This document shows positions 1-8,811 of a stretch of DNA of 64,000 nucleotides, piece by piece. Below the pieces are notes generated by a model. That model did no database searches and was not told the DNA's origin. It saw only the letters and a list, made by a program, of their open reading frames with translations. A program made the translations under genes and the position numbers. The stretch is from Georgenia daeguensis. Lineage in GTDB: Bacteria > Actinomycetota > Actinomycetes > Actinomycetales > Actinomycetaceae. The stretch's first letter is position 1. Each line of letters starts with the position of its first letter. The stretch covers positions 186,001 through 250,000 of the forward strand of contig NZ_BAABBA010000002.1 of the NCBI RefSeq assembly GCF_039537705.1, in the 5' to 3' direction.

Positions 1-111
1 GTGCGGCGGGCGAGTTCGTCGACGGAGGTCACCCGAGCGAGCGTAGTGCCCACGCGTCCGGCCCCCGGCGGGACGCCGCGGCAGGGGGGCGCGCTCGACT
101 ACCCTGCTGGG

Positions 112-690
112 GTGATCGGACGCAAGAGCACCCCCGTCGAGCCTGAGCCGCAGCCCGTGGAGACCACCAACGGCAAGGGCCGCCCCACGCCCACGCGCAG
201 GGAGGCCGAGTCGCGCAACAAGCGCCCGCTCGTGCCGGACGACCGCAAGGAGGCCAAGCGGATCGCGCGCGAGAAGCGCAACGAGGCGTACCTCAAGCAG
301 CGCCAGGCCATGGCCACCGGCGACGAGCGCTACCTCCCGCTGCGCGACAAGGGGCCCGTGCGCCGGTACGCCCGCGACTACGTCGACGCCCGCTGGTCGA
401 TCGCGGAGTTCTTCATGCCGCTGGCGCTGCTGATGATCGTCGCGATGATGTTCGCCGGGCGCTATCCCCAGCTGGCGAACGCGCTGGTGCTCGCCATGTA
501 CGGGGTGCTGCTCGTGGCGATCGTGGACTCCCTGATCATGGTCCAGCTCCTCAAGCGCCGGCTGCGCAACAAGTTCGGTGCCGACCAGGTCCCGCCATGG
601 ACCGGGTTTTACGCGTTCGGGCGCAGCTTCTACTTCCGCCGGATGCGCCAGCCGAAGCCGCAGGTCGGACGCGGCGAGTACCCCGCCTGA
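112..690 (+). CDS. DUF3043 family membrane protein
   Basis: Actinobacterial DUF3043 protein of unknown function. The reading frame is open to the window edge, but I place the start at GTG 112: TACCCT at 100-105 is a good -10 hexamer six bases before it, which fits a leaderless transcript, and the upstream codons look like translated promoter DNA. The 192-residue product has a charged N-terminus with the family-typical GKGRPTPTRREAE stretch (about residues 21-33). Two hydrophobic segments follow (about 100-117 and 124-146), then a short basic, aromatic C-terminal tail. The family assignment rests on overall pattern and is fairly sure; the role is unknown. A 23-bp tandem duplication covers its stop codon. 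Confidence 0.8.
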   Translation: MIGRKSTPVEPEPQPVETTNGKGRPTPTRREAESRNKRPLVPDDRKEAKRIAREKRNEAYLKQRQAMATGDERYLPLRDKGPVRRYARDYVDARWSIAEFFMPLALLMIVAMMFAGRYPQLANALVLAMYGVLLVAIVDSLIMVQLLKRRLRNKFGADQVPPWTGFYAFGRSFYFRRMRQPKPQVGRGEYPA

Positions 691-733
691 GCCTCGCTGC
701 GGGTCCCGCCTGAGCCTCGCTGCGGGTCCCGCC
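682..733. repeat. 23-bp tandem duplication over a stop codon
   Basis: The sequence repeats with period 23 (second copy 708-730) and includes the TGA stop of the DUF3043 gene. The repeated core is TGAGCCTCGCTGCGGGTCCC. Both copies are identical apart from the flanks, so the duplication looks recent. Confidence 0.9.
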
Positions 734-795
734 GGAGCGGACCGGGGGCGTCCGTCGCCGCGCGGACGGCGCGCGCCGGTCCCTACGATCGGGTC

Positions 796-1806
796 ATGGT
801 CAACCACGTCCACCTCGGCCGCTCCGGCCTGAAGATCTCCGAGATCGTCTACGGCAACTGGCTCACCCACGGCTCCCAGGTGGACCAGGACACGGCCCTG
901 GCGTGCGTGCGCGCCGCCCTGGACGCGGGTATCACCACGTTCGACACCGCTGACGCCTACGCCAACGGCAAGGCCGAGAAGGTCCTCGGCAAGGCCCTGA
1001 AGGGGCAGCGCCGGGAGTCGCTCGAGATCCTCACGAAGGTCTACTGGCCCACCGGACCGAAGGGCCCGAACGACTCCGGGCTCTCGCGCAAGCACATCAT
1101 GGAGTCGGTGAACGCCTCGCTGCGGCGGCTGGGCACCGACTATGTCGACGTCTACCAGGCGCACCGCTACGACGTCGCCACGCCGATCGAGGAGACCATG
1201 CAGGCCTTCGCGGACGTCGTGCGCCAGGGCAAGGCGCTGTACATCGGGGTCTCGGAGTGGACCGCGGAGCAGATCCGTTTCGCGCACGACTTCTCCACCG
1301 ACCTGGGCTTCCAGGTCATCTCCAACCAGCCGCAGTACTCGATGCTCTGGCGGGTGATCGAGGAGCAGGTGATCCCGACGTCGGAGGACCTCGGGATCTC
1401 GCAGATCGTCTTCTCCCCGGTCGCCCAGGGGGTGCTCAGCGGCAAGTACGCCCCCGGCGGGGAGCTGCCCAAGGGTTCGCGGGCCCGGGACAAGAAGGGC
1501 GGCGCCTCGACGATCAAGCGCTTCCTCGACGAGGACCTCCTGAACCGGGTCCAGGAGCTCCGGCCCGTGGCCGAGGACCTGGGCCTCACCATGGCGCAGC
1601 TGGCCGTGGCCTGGGTGCTGCAGCACGGCAACGTCGCCGCCGCGATCATCGGCGCGTCCCGCCCCGAGCAGGTGGCGGAGAACGTGAGCGCCTCGGGGGT
1701 GCGGATCCCCGAGGAGGTGATGACGCGCATCGACGACATCCTCGGCGACGCCGTCGTCCGCGACCCCGCTCTGACCTGGGAGAACGCGCCGCACGGGCGG
1801 CCCTGA
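796..1806 (+). CDS. Aldo/keto reductase
   Basis: NAD(P)H-dependent aldo/keto reductase (336 aa), a cytosolic TIM barrel that reduces aldehydes or ketones. The catalytic tetrad is visible: Asp50 (FDTAD), Tyr55 (TADAY), Lys81 (LTKVYW) and His123 (YQAHRYD). The C-terminal cofactor segment IIGASRPEQVAEN is typical of the voltage-gated potassium channel beta-subunit-like (AKR6/YghZ-type) branch. The start is supported by TACGAT at 784-789 six bases before ATG 796, a leaderless arrangement. It stands alone and is convergent with pyrD. The physiological substrate cannot be read from sequence. Confidence 0.93.
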   Translation: MVNHVHLGRSGLKISEIVYGNWLTHGSQVDQDTALACVRAALDAGITTFDTADAYANGKAEKVLGKALKGQRRESLEILTKVYWPTGPKGPNDSGLSRKHIMESVNASLRRLGTDYVDVYQAHRYDVATPIEETMQAFADVVRQGKALYIGVSEWTAEQIRFAHDFSTDLGFQVISNQPQYSMLWRVIEEQVIPTSEDLGISQIVFSPVAQGVLSGKYAPGGELPKGSRARDKKGGASTIKRFLDEDLLNRVQELRPVAEDLGLTMAQLAVAWVLQHGNVAAAIIGASRPEQVAENVSASGVRIPEEVMTRIDDILGDAVVRDPALTWENAPHGRP

Positions 1807-1855
1807 CCGCGCCGCAGCCGCCAGCACCGGCACGGGCGCCGGGCGCGCGCCCCCC

Positions 1856-2887
1856 TCAGCGGTGGGCGAGGGCCCGGTTGATCCGCCCCGGCCAGGCCGG
1901 CCCCTCGTAGACGAACGCGCTGTAGGCCTGGAGCAGGTCCGCGCCGGCGTCGATCATCGCGCGGGCGTCGGACTCGGACGCGATGCCGCCGACGCCGATG
2001 ATCGTCGCCCCCTCCCCCAGCCGGCGCCGCAGGCGGGCGACGACGGCGCGCGAACGCTCCTGCAGCGGCGCGCCCGAGAGCCCGCCCGGGCCGAGGTCGT
2101 GGGCGACGGTGGTGTTGGTCGCCACGACACCCGCGAGGTCGAGCTCGAGCACGAGGTCCGCGACGGCGTCGACGTCCTCGTCGCTCAGGTCCGGGGCGAT
2201 CTTGACGAACAGCGGGACCGCGCGCCCGGCCGACTCGTCGGCCGCGGCGCGCACCGCCGCGAGGATGGGCCGAAGCGAGTCGACGGCCTGCAGGTCGCGC
2301 AGCCCCGGCGTGTTGGGCGAGGAGACGTTGACCACGAGGTAGTCGGCCCACCGGGCGACCTGGCGGGCGCTCGTCACGTAGTCGGCAACCGCCTCCGTCA
2401 GCGGGGTGACCTTGCTCTTCCCGATGTTCGCGCCGACGACGACGGAGCGGCCCCGCCGGGTGGCGCGCAGCCGCCGCAGCTCCTCACCGGCCGCCGCAGC
2501 CCCGCGGTTGTTGAAGCCCATCCGGTTGCGCAGGGCCCGCAGCTCCACGTGGCGCCACAGGCGCGGGCGCTCGTTCCCGGGCTGCGGGAGCGCCGTAACC
2601 GTGCCGACCTCGACGAACCCGAAGCCGAGCATGTCCATGCCGAGCACGGTGTCGGCGTCCTTGTCCATGCCTGCCGCGAGACCCAGTACGCCCGCGACGG
2701 GCCTGACGAACGGTCCGCCGTCGGCCGCGCCGGGCACCGGGACGGCGGGGCGCCGTCCGAGCGTGACGCGCACCGCGCCGGAGAGCACCGGGACCCGCGA
2801 GACCGTCCGGATGAGGCGCATCGCGAGCAGGTGCGCCCGCTCTGGATCGACGCGGACCGCCAGCGTGCGGAAGAGGAGGGGATACAC
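1856..2887 (-). CDS. pyrD: Dihydroorotate dehydrogenase (quinone), class 2
   Basis: Oxidises dihydroorotate to orotate with FMN and passes electrons to menaquinone, the fourth step of pyrimidine synthesis. It is membrane-associated through its N-terminal helices. The 343-residue protein has the class 2 N-terminal extension (LFRTLAVRVDPERAHLLAMRL), the FMN-binding GLAAGMDKDAD and RNRMGFNNRG motifs, the VNVSSPNTPGLRDLQ segment with the class 2 catalytic serine, KIAPDLSDED, and the phosphate-binding VGGIASESDA. The start is GTG (complement of 2885-2887); on this strand TAGGCT (2899-2894) lies six bases upstream, again leaderless. Confidence 0.96.
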   Translation of the reverse strand: MYPLLFRTLAVRVDPERAHLLAMRLIRTVSRVPVLSGAVRVTLGRRPAVPVPGAADGGPFVRPVAGVLGLAAGMDKDADTVLGMDMLGFGFVEVGTVTALPQPGNERPRLWRHVELRALRNRMGFNNRGAAAAGEELRRLRATRRGRSVVVGANIGKSKVTPLTEAVADYVTSARQVARWADYLVVNVSSPNTPGLRDLQAVDSLRPILAAVRAAADESAGRAVPLFVKIAPDLSDEDVDAVADLVLELDLAGVVATNTTVAHDLGPGGLSGAPLQERSRAVVARLRRRLGEGATIIGVGGIASESDARAMIDAGADLLQAYSAFVYEGPAWPGRINRALAHR

Positions 2888-2930
2888 GCCGCGAGCCTAC
2901 CGGCGTGGGTGCCGACGCCCCCGGAGGGGG

Positions 2931-3422
2931 TCAGCGTTGCTCGGCGCGGGCGGCGATGCGGGCCGGGCTGGAGTGCCACAGCCAGGCGATCCCCAGCAGC
3001 GGGAGGACGGCCGGCACGTAGCCGTAGCCGCTGCCGAACCCGGACCACACCGTGTCGTCCGGGAAGAGCTCCGGGCGCACCAGGCTCAGCGTGCCGACGG
3101 TGGCGACGCCGACGAGCTCGAACACCACTGCGATCCAGCCGGCGCGGCGCATGCGGCGCCCGTTGTGGCCCAGCGCGACCGTGGCGAGCACGTACACCAG
3201 GCCGGCGACGGCGGAGAGGGTGTAGGCCAGCGGGGCCTCGTGAGCCTTGGTGATCAGCTGCACGCCGGCGCGGGCGGTCGCGGCGACGGCGAAGATCCCG
3301 TACACGAGGATCAGGACCCGCCCGAACCCGTAGGCGGGCCGGCGCGTGTCCTCCGCCGACGTCGTGACCACGTGCTCGCGTCCGTGGCTGGCCACCGGCG
3401 CCTGCTCGTCGCTCCTGCTCAT
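2931..3422 (-). CDS. Small integral membrane protein, unknown function
   Basis: A 163-residue protein with about four hydrophobic segments and no recognised domain. The open frame extends much further upstream on this strand. ATG at 3422 is chosen because AGAGG lies just before it and because the upstream gene ends only 11 bases away (stop at 3434). The N-terminal 35 residues are polar and presumably cytoplasmic. It forms a two-gene operon with the four-helix protein starting at 3787. The two may act together, but this is inferred only from position and shared membrane character. Confidence 0.7.
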   Translation of the reverse strand: MSRSDEQAPVASHGREHVVTTSAEDTRRPAYGFGRVLILVYGIFAVAATARAGVQLITKAHEAPLAYTLSAVAGLVYVLATVALGHNGRRMRRAGWIAVVFELVGVATVGTLSLVRPELFPDDTVWSGFGSGYGYVPAVLPLLGIAWLWHSSPARIAARAEQR

Positions 3423-3433
3423 GCCGTCCTCTT

Positions 3434-3787
3434 TCACGCCGTCCATAGCTGCCAGACCCGGGCCTGCATCGCCAGGATCGCGACGCACACCACGAGCAGC
3501 GCCACCGAGCTGGTCCGCGTGCGGTCGGTCATCGCCCAGACGGCGGCGACCGGCAGCAGGAACAGGGCGGTGATCAGGTACCCCCAGAAGGTCCACGGCT
3601 CCTCGGGCCCGTGCCCGCCGGCGCCGGCCACCAGCGCGACGACCGTCTGGGCCAGCAGCGCCAGCTCGACCGCGGCGCCGCCCACCAGCTGCTTGAACAG
3701 CACCGGACGGCCGCGCACCGCGTACCACGCCGCCCACAGGCCGAGGGCGCCGGCCAGGACGGAGGTGAGCAGGACGGTGAGGAGCAC
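3434..3787 (-). CDS. Small four-helix membrane protein, unknown function
   Basis: A 117-residue protein that is almost entirely four hydrophobic helices joined by short loops (WYAVRGRP, HGPEEPWTFWG, MTDRTRTSS). GTG at 3787 is the start; TAATCT on this strand (3798-3793) lies five bases upstream, consistent with a leaderless mRNA. It is divergent from pepA with only 44 bp between the two start codons, so two promoters share that gap. First gene of a two-gene membrane-protein operon. No family recognised. Confidence 0.7.
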   Translation of the reverse strand: MLLTVLLTSVLAGALGLWAAWYAVRGRPVLFKQLVGGAAVELALLAQTVVALVAGAGGHGPEEPWTFWGYLITALFLLPVAAVWAMTDRTRTSSVALLVVCVAILAMQARVWQLWTA

Positions 3788-3831
3788 CCCGGGAGATTAC
3801 CGCCCCCGGGGGCCGGGCTAGCATTCGGGAG

Positions 3832-5307
3832 GTGACCGACCTGAAGCTCAGCACCAAGGATCCTGCCCGCACCAGCGCCGACGCGATCGTTCTCGCCGTC
3901 GCCCAGGACGACGACGGCCCCCGCCTCCTGCCCGCCGGGCTCCCGCGGAAGAGCCTCGCCGCGCTGGCGGACCTGCTGCCCGCCCTCGGGGTGAGCGGCA
4001 AGGCGGACGAGGTGGTCCGCGTGCCCGCCGGAGAGCAGCTCGCCGCGACCGTCGTCGTGCTCACGGGCGTGGGCAAGGTCACGGACGGCGAGGTCGGCCT
4101 CGAGGCGCTGCGCCGTGCGGCCGGGGCCGCGGTGCGCTCGCTAGCCGGGTCCGCGGACGTCGTGCTCGCGCTGCCGGCCGACCGCGCCGACCAGGTCGGC
4201 GCGGTCGCCGAGGGTGCCCTGCTCGGCGCCTACCGGTTCGACCACTACAAGACCTCCGACCCTGCCCCCGTGGCCCGGATCGAGCTCGCCACCGCGGCCG
4301 CGCGGCAGAAGGAGGTCCGTGCGGCGCTCGCCCGGGCCCAGGCGGTGGCCGACGGCGTGCGCGGGGCGCGGGACCTGGTCAACGCCTCACCGCGGCACCT
4401 GTACCCGGAGTCCTTCGCGGAGGAGGCGCGGGCGGCCGCCAAGGGCAGCCACGTCAAGGTCAGCGTCCTCGACGAGGAGCAGCTCGCCGCCGGCGGCTAC
4501 GGCGGTCTCGTCGGCGTCGGGCAGGGCTCCGCCCGGCCGCCCCGCCTCGTCAAGGTCGTCCACGCGCCCGCCCGCGCCCGGGCCCACTACGCCCTCGTCG
4601 GCAAGGGCATCACGTTCGACTCCGGCGGCCTCTCCCTCAAGCCCGCGAAGGGCATGGAGAACATGAAGGACGACATGGCCGGCGCCGCCACCGTCCTGCA
4701 CACCGTGCTCGCCGCGGCCGCCCTCGACCTGCCCGTGAAGGTCACCGGCTGGCTCGCTCTGGCGGAGAACATGCCCGGCGGCGGCGCCCAGCGCCCCTCC
4801 GACGTCGTCACCATGCGCGACGGCACCACGGTGGAGGTGCTCAACACCGACGCCGAGGGCCGGCTCGTGATGGCCGACGCCCTCGCCGCGGCACGTGAGG
4901 AGAGCCCGGACGTCATCATCGACATCGCCACGCTCACCGGAGCCCAGATGGTCGCCCTCGGCAGCCGCGTCGGCGCCGTCATGGGGACCGACGCCGCCCG
5001 CGAGGAGATCGTGGCGGCCGCCGGGTCCGCCGGCGAGCAGTTCTGGCCGATGCCGCTGCCCACCGAGCTGCGCGAGTCGCTGAGGTCGCCCGTCGCGGAC
5101 CTCGCCAACATGGGCGACCGGTACGGCGGCATGCTCGTCGCCGGGCTGTTCCTCAAGGAGTTCGTCGGTGACGTCCCGTGGGCCCACCTCGACGTCGCCG
5201 GCCCCGCCTACAACGAGGGCACCCCGTACGGCTACACGCCCAAGGGCGGCACGGGGATGGGGCTGCGCACGCTGCTCTCCGTGCTCGAGGCGGCCGCGGA
5301 GCGCTGA
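3832..5307 (+). CDS. pepA: Leucyl aminopeptidase, M17 family
   Basis: Cytosolic di-metal aminopeptidase (491 aa) releasing N-terminal residues from peptides; it corresponds to mycobacterial PepB. The N-terminal regulatory domain covers roughly residues 1-165 and the catalytic domain the rest. Metal and active-site motifs are intact: GKGITFDSGG (Lys and Asp ligands, about residues 258-267), MKDDMAGAA, and the M17 signature NTDAEGRL at residues 338-345. Start GTG 3832 follows TAGCAT at 3818-3823, a leaderless layout. Length matches the family. Confidence 0.96.
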   Translation: MTDLKLSTKDPARTSADAIVLAVAQDDDGPRLLPAGLPRKSLAALADLLPALGVSGKADEVVRVPAGEQLAATVVVLTGVGKVTDGEVGLEALRRAAGAAVRSLAGSADVVLALPADRADQVGAVAEGALLGAYRFDHYKTSDPAPVARIELATAAARQKEVRAALARAQAVADGVRGARDLVNASPRHLYPESFAEEARAAAKGSHVKVSVLDEEQLAAGGYGGLVGVGQGSARPPRLVKVVHAPARARAHYALVGKGITFDSGGLSLKPAKGMENMKDDMAGAATVLHTVLAAAALDLPVKVTGWLALAENMPGGGAQRPSDVVTMRDGTTVEVLNTDAEGRLVMADALAAAREESPDVIIDIATLTGAQMVALGSRVGAVMGTDAAREEIVAAAGSAGEQFWPMPLPTELRESLRSPVADLANMGDRYGGMLVAGLFLKEFVGDVPWAHLDVAGPAYNEGTPYGYTPKGGTGMGLRTLLSVLEAAAER

Positions 5308-5443
5308 GGGTGAGGCGCTGGCGCCGGGTCACCGGCGCGCGGCGCACCGGCCGGTGTGACGGACAGCACCCGCCGGCGGCGGGGCTCGCGGCCGGGGACG
5401 AATGGGCCTGGACGCGGTTTGGGTGAAACAATGGCCGCGAACC

Positions 5444-5460
5444 TGACCCAGCCAGGGTCA
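5444..5460. promoter_or_regulatory. Inverted repeat upstream of lpd
   Basis: TGACCC (5444-5449) and GGGTCA (5455-5460) form perfect 6-bp arms around a 5-bp centre, 24 bp before the lpd start. It could be an operator or a weak leader hairpin. No family consensus is recognised. Confidence 0.3.
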
Positions 5461-5484
5461 TTGCGCGCGCTCAAGGAGAGGTAC

Positions 5485-6864
5485 GTGGCTGATACGCAGG
5501 AGTACGACATCGTCATCCTGGGAGCCGGGAGCGGAGGCTACGCGGCGGCGCTGCGGGCCGCCGAGCTCGACATGAAGGTGGCGCTCATCGAGGCCGACAA
5601 GCTCGGCGGCACCTGCCTGCACCGAGGGTGCATCCCCACGAAGGCGCTGCTGCACTCCGCCGAGGTGGCCGACACCATCCGCGAGAGCGCGGGCGTGGGC
5701 GTCAAGAGCTCGCTCGAGGGCATCGACATGGGCGGCGTGAACTCCTTCAAGGAGGGCATCGTCAACCGCCTGTTCAAGGGTCTGCAGGGTCTGGTCTCCT
5801 CCCGCAAGGTCGACCTGATCAACGGCTGGGGCAAGCTCGTCTCGCAGGACACCGTCGAGGTCGACGGCACGCGGTACAAGGGCAAGCACGTCGTCCTCGC
5901 CTCGGGCTCGTACTCGAAGTCCCTCCCGGGCCTCGAGATCGGTGGTCGCGTCCTGACGTCGGAGCAGGCGCTCGAGCTGGACTTCATCCCCAAGAGCGCG
6001 ATCGTCCTCGGCGGCGGCGTGATCGGCGTGGAGTTCGCCTCGGTGTGGAACTCCTTCGGCACCGAGGTCACGATCATCGAGGGCCTGCCCAACCTCGTGC
6101 CCAACGAGGACGTCGCCCTCTCCAAGGGCCTCGAGCGCGCCTTCCGCAAGCGCAAGATCGCCTTCCACACCAAGACGATGTTCTCCGGCGTCGAGCAGAC
6201 CGACGACGGCGTGAAGGTCACCACGCAGGACGGCAAGACCTTCGAGGCCGAGCTGCTCCTGGTCGCCGTCGGCCGTGGTCCGGCCACCGCCAACCTCGGC
6301 TACGAGGAGAACGGCATCCCGATGGAGCGCGGGTTCGTGCTCACCAACGAGCGCCTCCACACGGGCGTCGGCAACGTCTACGCCGTCGGCGACATCGTGC
6401 CCGGCCTGCAGCTGGCCCACCGCGGCTTCCAGCAGGGCATCTTCGTGGCCGAGGAGATCGCGGGGCTGAACCCCGCGCCGATCGTCGAGTCCGGCATCCC
6501 GCGCGTGACCTACTGCGAGCCGAACGTCGCCTCGGTCGGTCTCACCGAGGCCGAGGCCAAGGAGACGTACGGCGCCGAGAACGTCCAGGCGCTGGAGTAC
6601 AACCTCGGCGGCAACGGCAAGTCCCAGATCCTCCAGACGACCGGTTTCGTCAAGCTCGTGCGCGAGAAGGACGGCCCGATCGTCGGTGTCCACATGCTCG
6701 GCGCCCACCTGGGCGAGCTCATCGGCGAGGGCCAGCTCATCGTCAACTGGGAGGCCTACCCCGAGGACGTCGCCGCCCTCATCCACGCCCACCCGACGCA
6801 GGACGAGGCACTGGGCGAGGCCGCTCTGGCCCTGGCCGGCAAGCCGCTGCACGCGCACAACTGA
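5485..6864 (+). CDS. lpdA: Dihydrolipoyl dehydrogenase (E3)
   Basis: FAD enzyme (459 aa) that reoxidises dihydrolipoyl groups of 2-oxoacid dehydrogenase complexes and passes electrons to NAD+. Start GTG 5485 is fixed by AAGGAGAGG just upstream; the longer open frame from 5356 has no such signal. Visible features are the FAD site ILGAGSGGYAAA (11-22), the redox disulfide GGTCLHRGC (Cys44, Cys49), the NAD Rossmann motif VLGGGVIGVEFAS, the second FAD motif YAVGDIVPG, and the C-terminal catalytic dyad in LIHAHPTQDEALGEA. It lies 24 bp before the E2 gene, so the two are probably co-transcribed. Confidence 0.96.
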   Translation: MADTQEYDIVILGAGSGGYAAALRAAELDMKVALIEADKLGGTCLHRGCIPTKALLHSAEVADTIRESAGVGVKSSLEGIDMGGVNSFKEGIVNRLFKGLQGLVSSRKVDLINGWGKLVSQDTVEVDGTRYKGKHVVLASGSYSKSLPGLEIGGRVLTSEQALELDFIPKSAIVLGGGVIGVEFASVWNSFGTEVTIIEGLPNLVPNEDVALSKGLERAFRKRKIAFHTKTMFSGVEQTDDGVKVTTQDGKTFEAELLLVAVGRGPATANLGYEENGIPMERGFVLTNERLHTGVGNVYAVGDIVPGLQLAHRGFQQGIFVAEEIAGLNPAPIVESGIPRVTYCEPNVASVGLTEAEAKETYGAENVQALEYNLGGNGKSQILQTTGFVKLVREKDGPIVGVHMLGAHLGELIGEGQLIVNWEAYPEDVAALIHAHPTQDEALGEAALALAGKPLHAHN

Positions 6865-6888
6865 CCCGATCGAAGGAGATTTCAGGAC

Positions 6889-8721
6889 ATGTCTGAGTCC
6901 GTGAAGATGCCCGCGCTGGGCGAGTCCGTCACCGAGGGCACCGTCACGCGGTGGCTCAAGGCGGTCGGGGACACGGTCGAGGTCGACGAGCCGCTGCTCG
7001 AGGTCTCCACCGATAAGGTCGACACCGAGGTTCCCTCCCCCGTCGCGGGAACCGTCGAGAAGATCCTCGTGGAGGAGGACGAGACCGTCGAGGTCGGCAC
7101 CGAGCTCGCCGTGATCGGCGACGGCTCCGGCGGCGGCGAGGCGGCCCCCGAGGAGACCGGGACGAGCGGGGAGCCCGACACCGCCCCGGCAGCGGGCGCC
7201 CAGCCCGCCGCCGAGGAGGTCGAGGCCGCGCAGCCCGCCGCCGAGGAGTCCAAGCCGGCCGAGCAGGCGAAGGAGGAGGCCACCGCCTCCGCCCCGTCCG
7301 GCGGCGCCCCGTCCGGCGGCGGCGAGGCCTCCGGCGAGGCCGTGAAGATGCCCGCGCTGGGCGAGTCGGTCACCGAGGGCACCGTCACCCGCTGGCTCAA
7401 GGCGGAGGGCGACACGGTCGAGGTCGACGAGCCCCTGCTCGAGGTCTCCACCGACAAGGTCGACACCGAGGTCCCCTCCCCCGTCGCCGGAACGGTCGTG
7501 AAGATCCTCGTCCAGGAGGACGAGACGGTCGAGGTCGGCACCGACCTCGCGATCGTCGGCGCGGCCGGAGCCGCGGCCCCCCAGGCCGAGGCCCCCAAGG
7601 AGGAGCCCAAGGAGGCGCCCAAGGCCGAGGAGCCGAAGGCCGAGGAGCCCGAGGCAGAAGCCCCCAAGGAGCAGCCGCGGACAGGTGCCGCGAAGCCCGA
7701 AGAGCCGCTGCAGCAGCCCGCGGCCGCGCAGGAGGCGCCCAAGCCCGAGACCCGCCGCGAGGCGCCCCGGGCCGCGGCCGCCGCCGGCACCGCGTACATC
7801 ACCCCGCTCGTGCGCAAGCTGGCCGGGGACCTGGGCGTCGACCTCGGAACGGTCGAGGGCACCGGCGTCGGTGGCCGCATCCGCAAGCAGGACGTCGAGG
7901 CGGCCGCCGAGAAGGCCGCCGCCGAGAAGGCTGCGTCCGCCGCGCCGGCCGCTGCGGCCCCGGCCGCGCCCGCCAGGACCACGGCGCCCGTCGAGGTCTC
8001 CCCGCTGCGCGGGACCACCGAGAAGATGTCTCGCCTGCGCAAGGTCATCTCCAAGCGCATGCGCGAGTCGCTGGACACCTCCGCCCAGCTCACCTCGGTC
8101 ATGGAGGTCGACGTCACTCGTATCGCCACCCTGCGGGCGCGCGCCAAGTCCGCGTTCCAGGCGGCGGAGGGCACGAAGCTGACCTTCCTGCCGTTCTTCG
8201 TCAAGGCCGCCACCGAGGCGCTCAAGTCGCACCCGAAGCTCAACGCGACGATCGACGGCGACCAGGTGATCTACCACGGCGCCGAGCACATCGGTATCGC
8301 GGTCGACACCCCGCGCGGCCTGCTGGTCCCCGTCATCAAGGACGCGGGCGACCTGACCATCGGTGGCATCGCCAAGCGGATCAACGACCTGGCGGCCCGT
8401 ACCCGCGACAGCAAGGTCACCCCGGACGAGCTCTCGGGCTCGACGTTCACGATCACCAACACCGGCTCGGCCGGCCTGCTGATCGACACGCCGATCATCA
8501 ACCAGCCCGAGGTCGCCATCCTCGGTGTGGGGACGATCGTCAAGCGGCCCGCAGTGGTCAAGGACGCCGAGGGCAACGACACCATCGGGATCCGCTCGAT
8601 CATTTACCTGTCGCTGACCTACGACCACCGCCTGGTCGACGGCGCCGACGCCGGCCGTTTCCTCTCCACCGTCAAGGCGCGCCTCGAGGAGGGCGCCTTC
8701 GACGCCGAGGTCGGTCTGTGA
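6889..8721 (+). CDS. sucB: Dihydrolipoamide acyltransferase (E2), two lipoyl domains
   Basis: Core E2 of the pyruvate/2-oxoglutarate dehydrogenase complex, corresponding to mycobacterial DlaT. Two lipoyl domains (about residues 3-78 and 150-225) carry lipoyl-lysines Lys43 and Lys190 in STDKVDTEVPSP. They are joined by acidic Ala/Pro/Glu-rich linkers. A peripheral E3-binding domain follows (about 303-343, ITPLVRKLAGDLGVDL to RIRKQDVEAA), then the catalytic domain ending with DHRLVDGADAGRF (His580, Asp584). AAGGAG precedes ATG 6889. The two lipoyl domains are about 90 percent identical in protein and very similar in DNA, 441 bp apart. Partners in this window are aceE and lpdA, and lipB/lipA supply the cofactor. 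Confidence 0.95.
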   Translation: MSESVKMPALGESVTEGTVTRWLKAVGDTVEVDEPLLEVSTDKVDTEVPSPVAGTVEKILVEEDETVEVGTELAVIGDGSGGGEAAPEETGTSGEPDTAPAAGAQPAAEEVEAAQPAAEESKPAEQAKEEATASAPSGGAPSGGGEASGEAVKMPALGESVTEGTVTRWLKAEGDTVEVDEPLLEVSTDKVDTEVPSPVAGTVVKILVQEDETVEVGTDLAIVGAAGAAAPQAEAPKEEPKEAPKAEEPKAEEPEAEAPKEQPRTGAAKPEEPLQQPAAAQEAPKPETRREAPRAAAAAGTAYITPLVRKLAGDLGVDLGTVEGTGVGGRIRKQDVEAAAEKAAAEKAASAAPAAAAPAAPARTTAPVEVSPLRGTTEKMSRLRKVISKRMRESLDTSAQLTSVMEVDVTRIATLRARAKSAFQAAEGTKLTFLPFFVKAATEALKSHPKLNATIDGDQVIYHGAEHIGIAVDTPRGLLVPVIKDAGDLTIGGIAKRINDLAARTRDSKVTPDELSGSTFTITNTGSAGLLIDTPIINQPEVAILGVGTIVKRPAVVKDAEGNDTIGIRSIIYLSLTYDHRLVDGADAGRFLSTVKARLEEGAFDAEVGL

Positions 8722-8739
8722 CGCGCTGACGCGAGCACG

Positions 8740-8775
8740 GCGGGGTCCCGCACCGGTACCGGTGCGGGGCCCCGC
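8740..8775 (+). terminator. Terminator-like hairpin after E2
   Basis: Two 17-base arms (8740-8756 and 8759-8775) pair with a single G-U wobble around TA. There is no T-tract, which is common in high-GC actinobacteria. It closes the lpd-E2 transcript before the next promoter. Confidence 0.7.
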
Positions 8776-8811
8776 TGTCGTATGTCCCCGGCCACAGTTA
8801 GCGTTGCGCGC

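Noticed and set aside
1167..2351. 394-codon minus-strand frame covering the 3' half of the aldo/keto reductase gene and part of pyrD
   Set aside because: It overlaps two well-supported genes, one on each strand, and its sequence is repetitive Arg/Ala/Gly.
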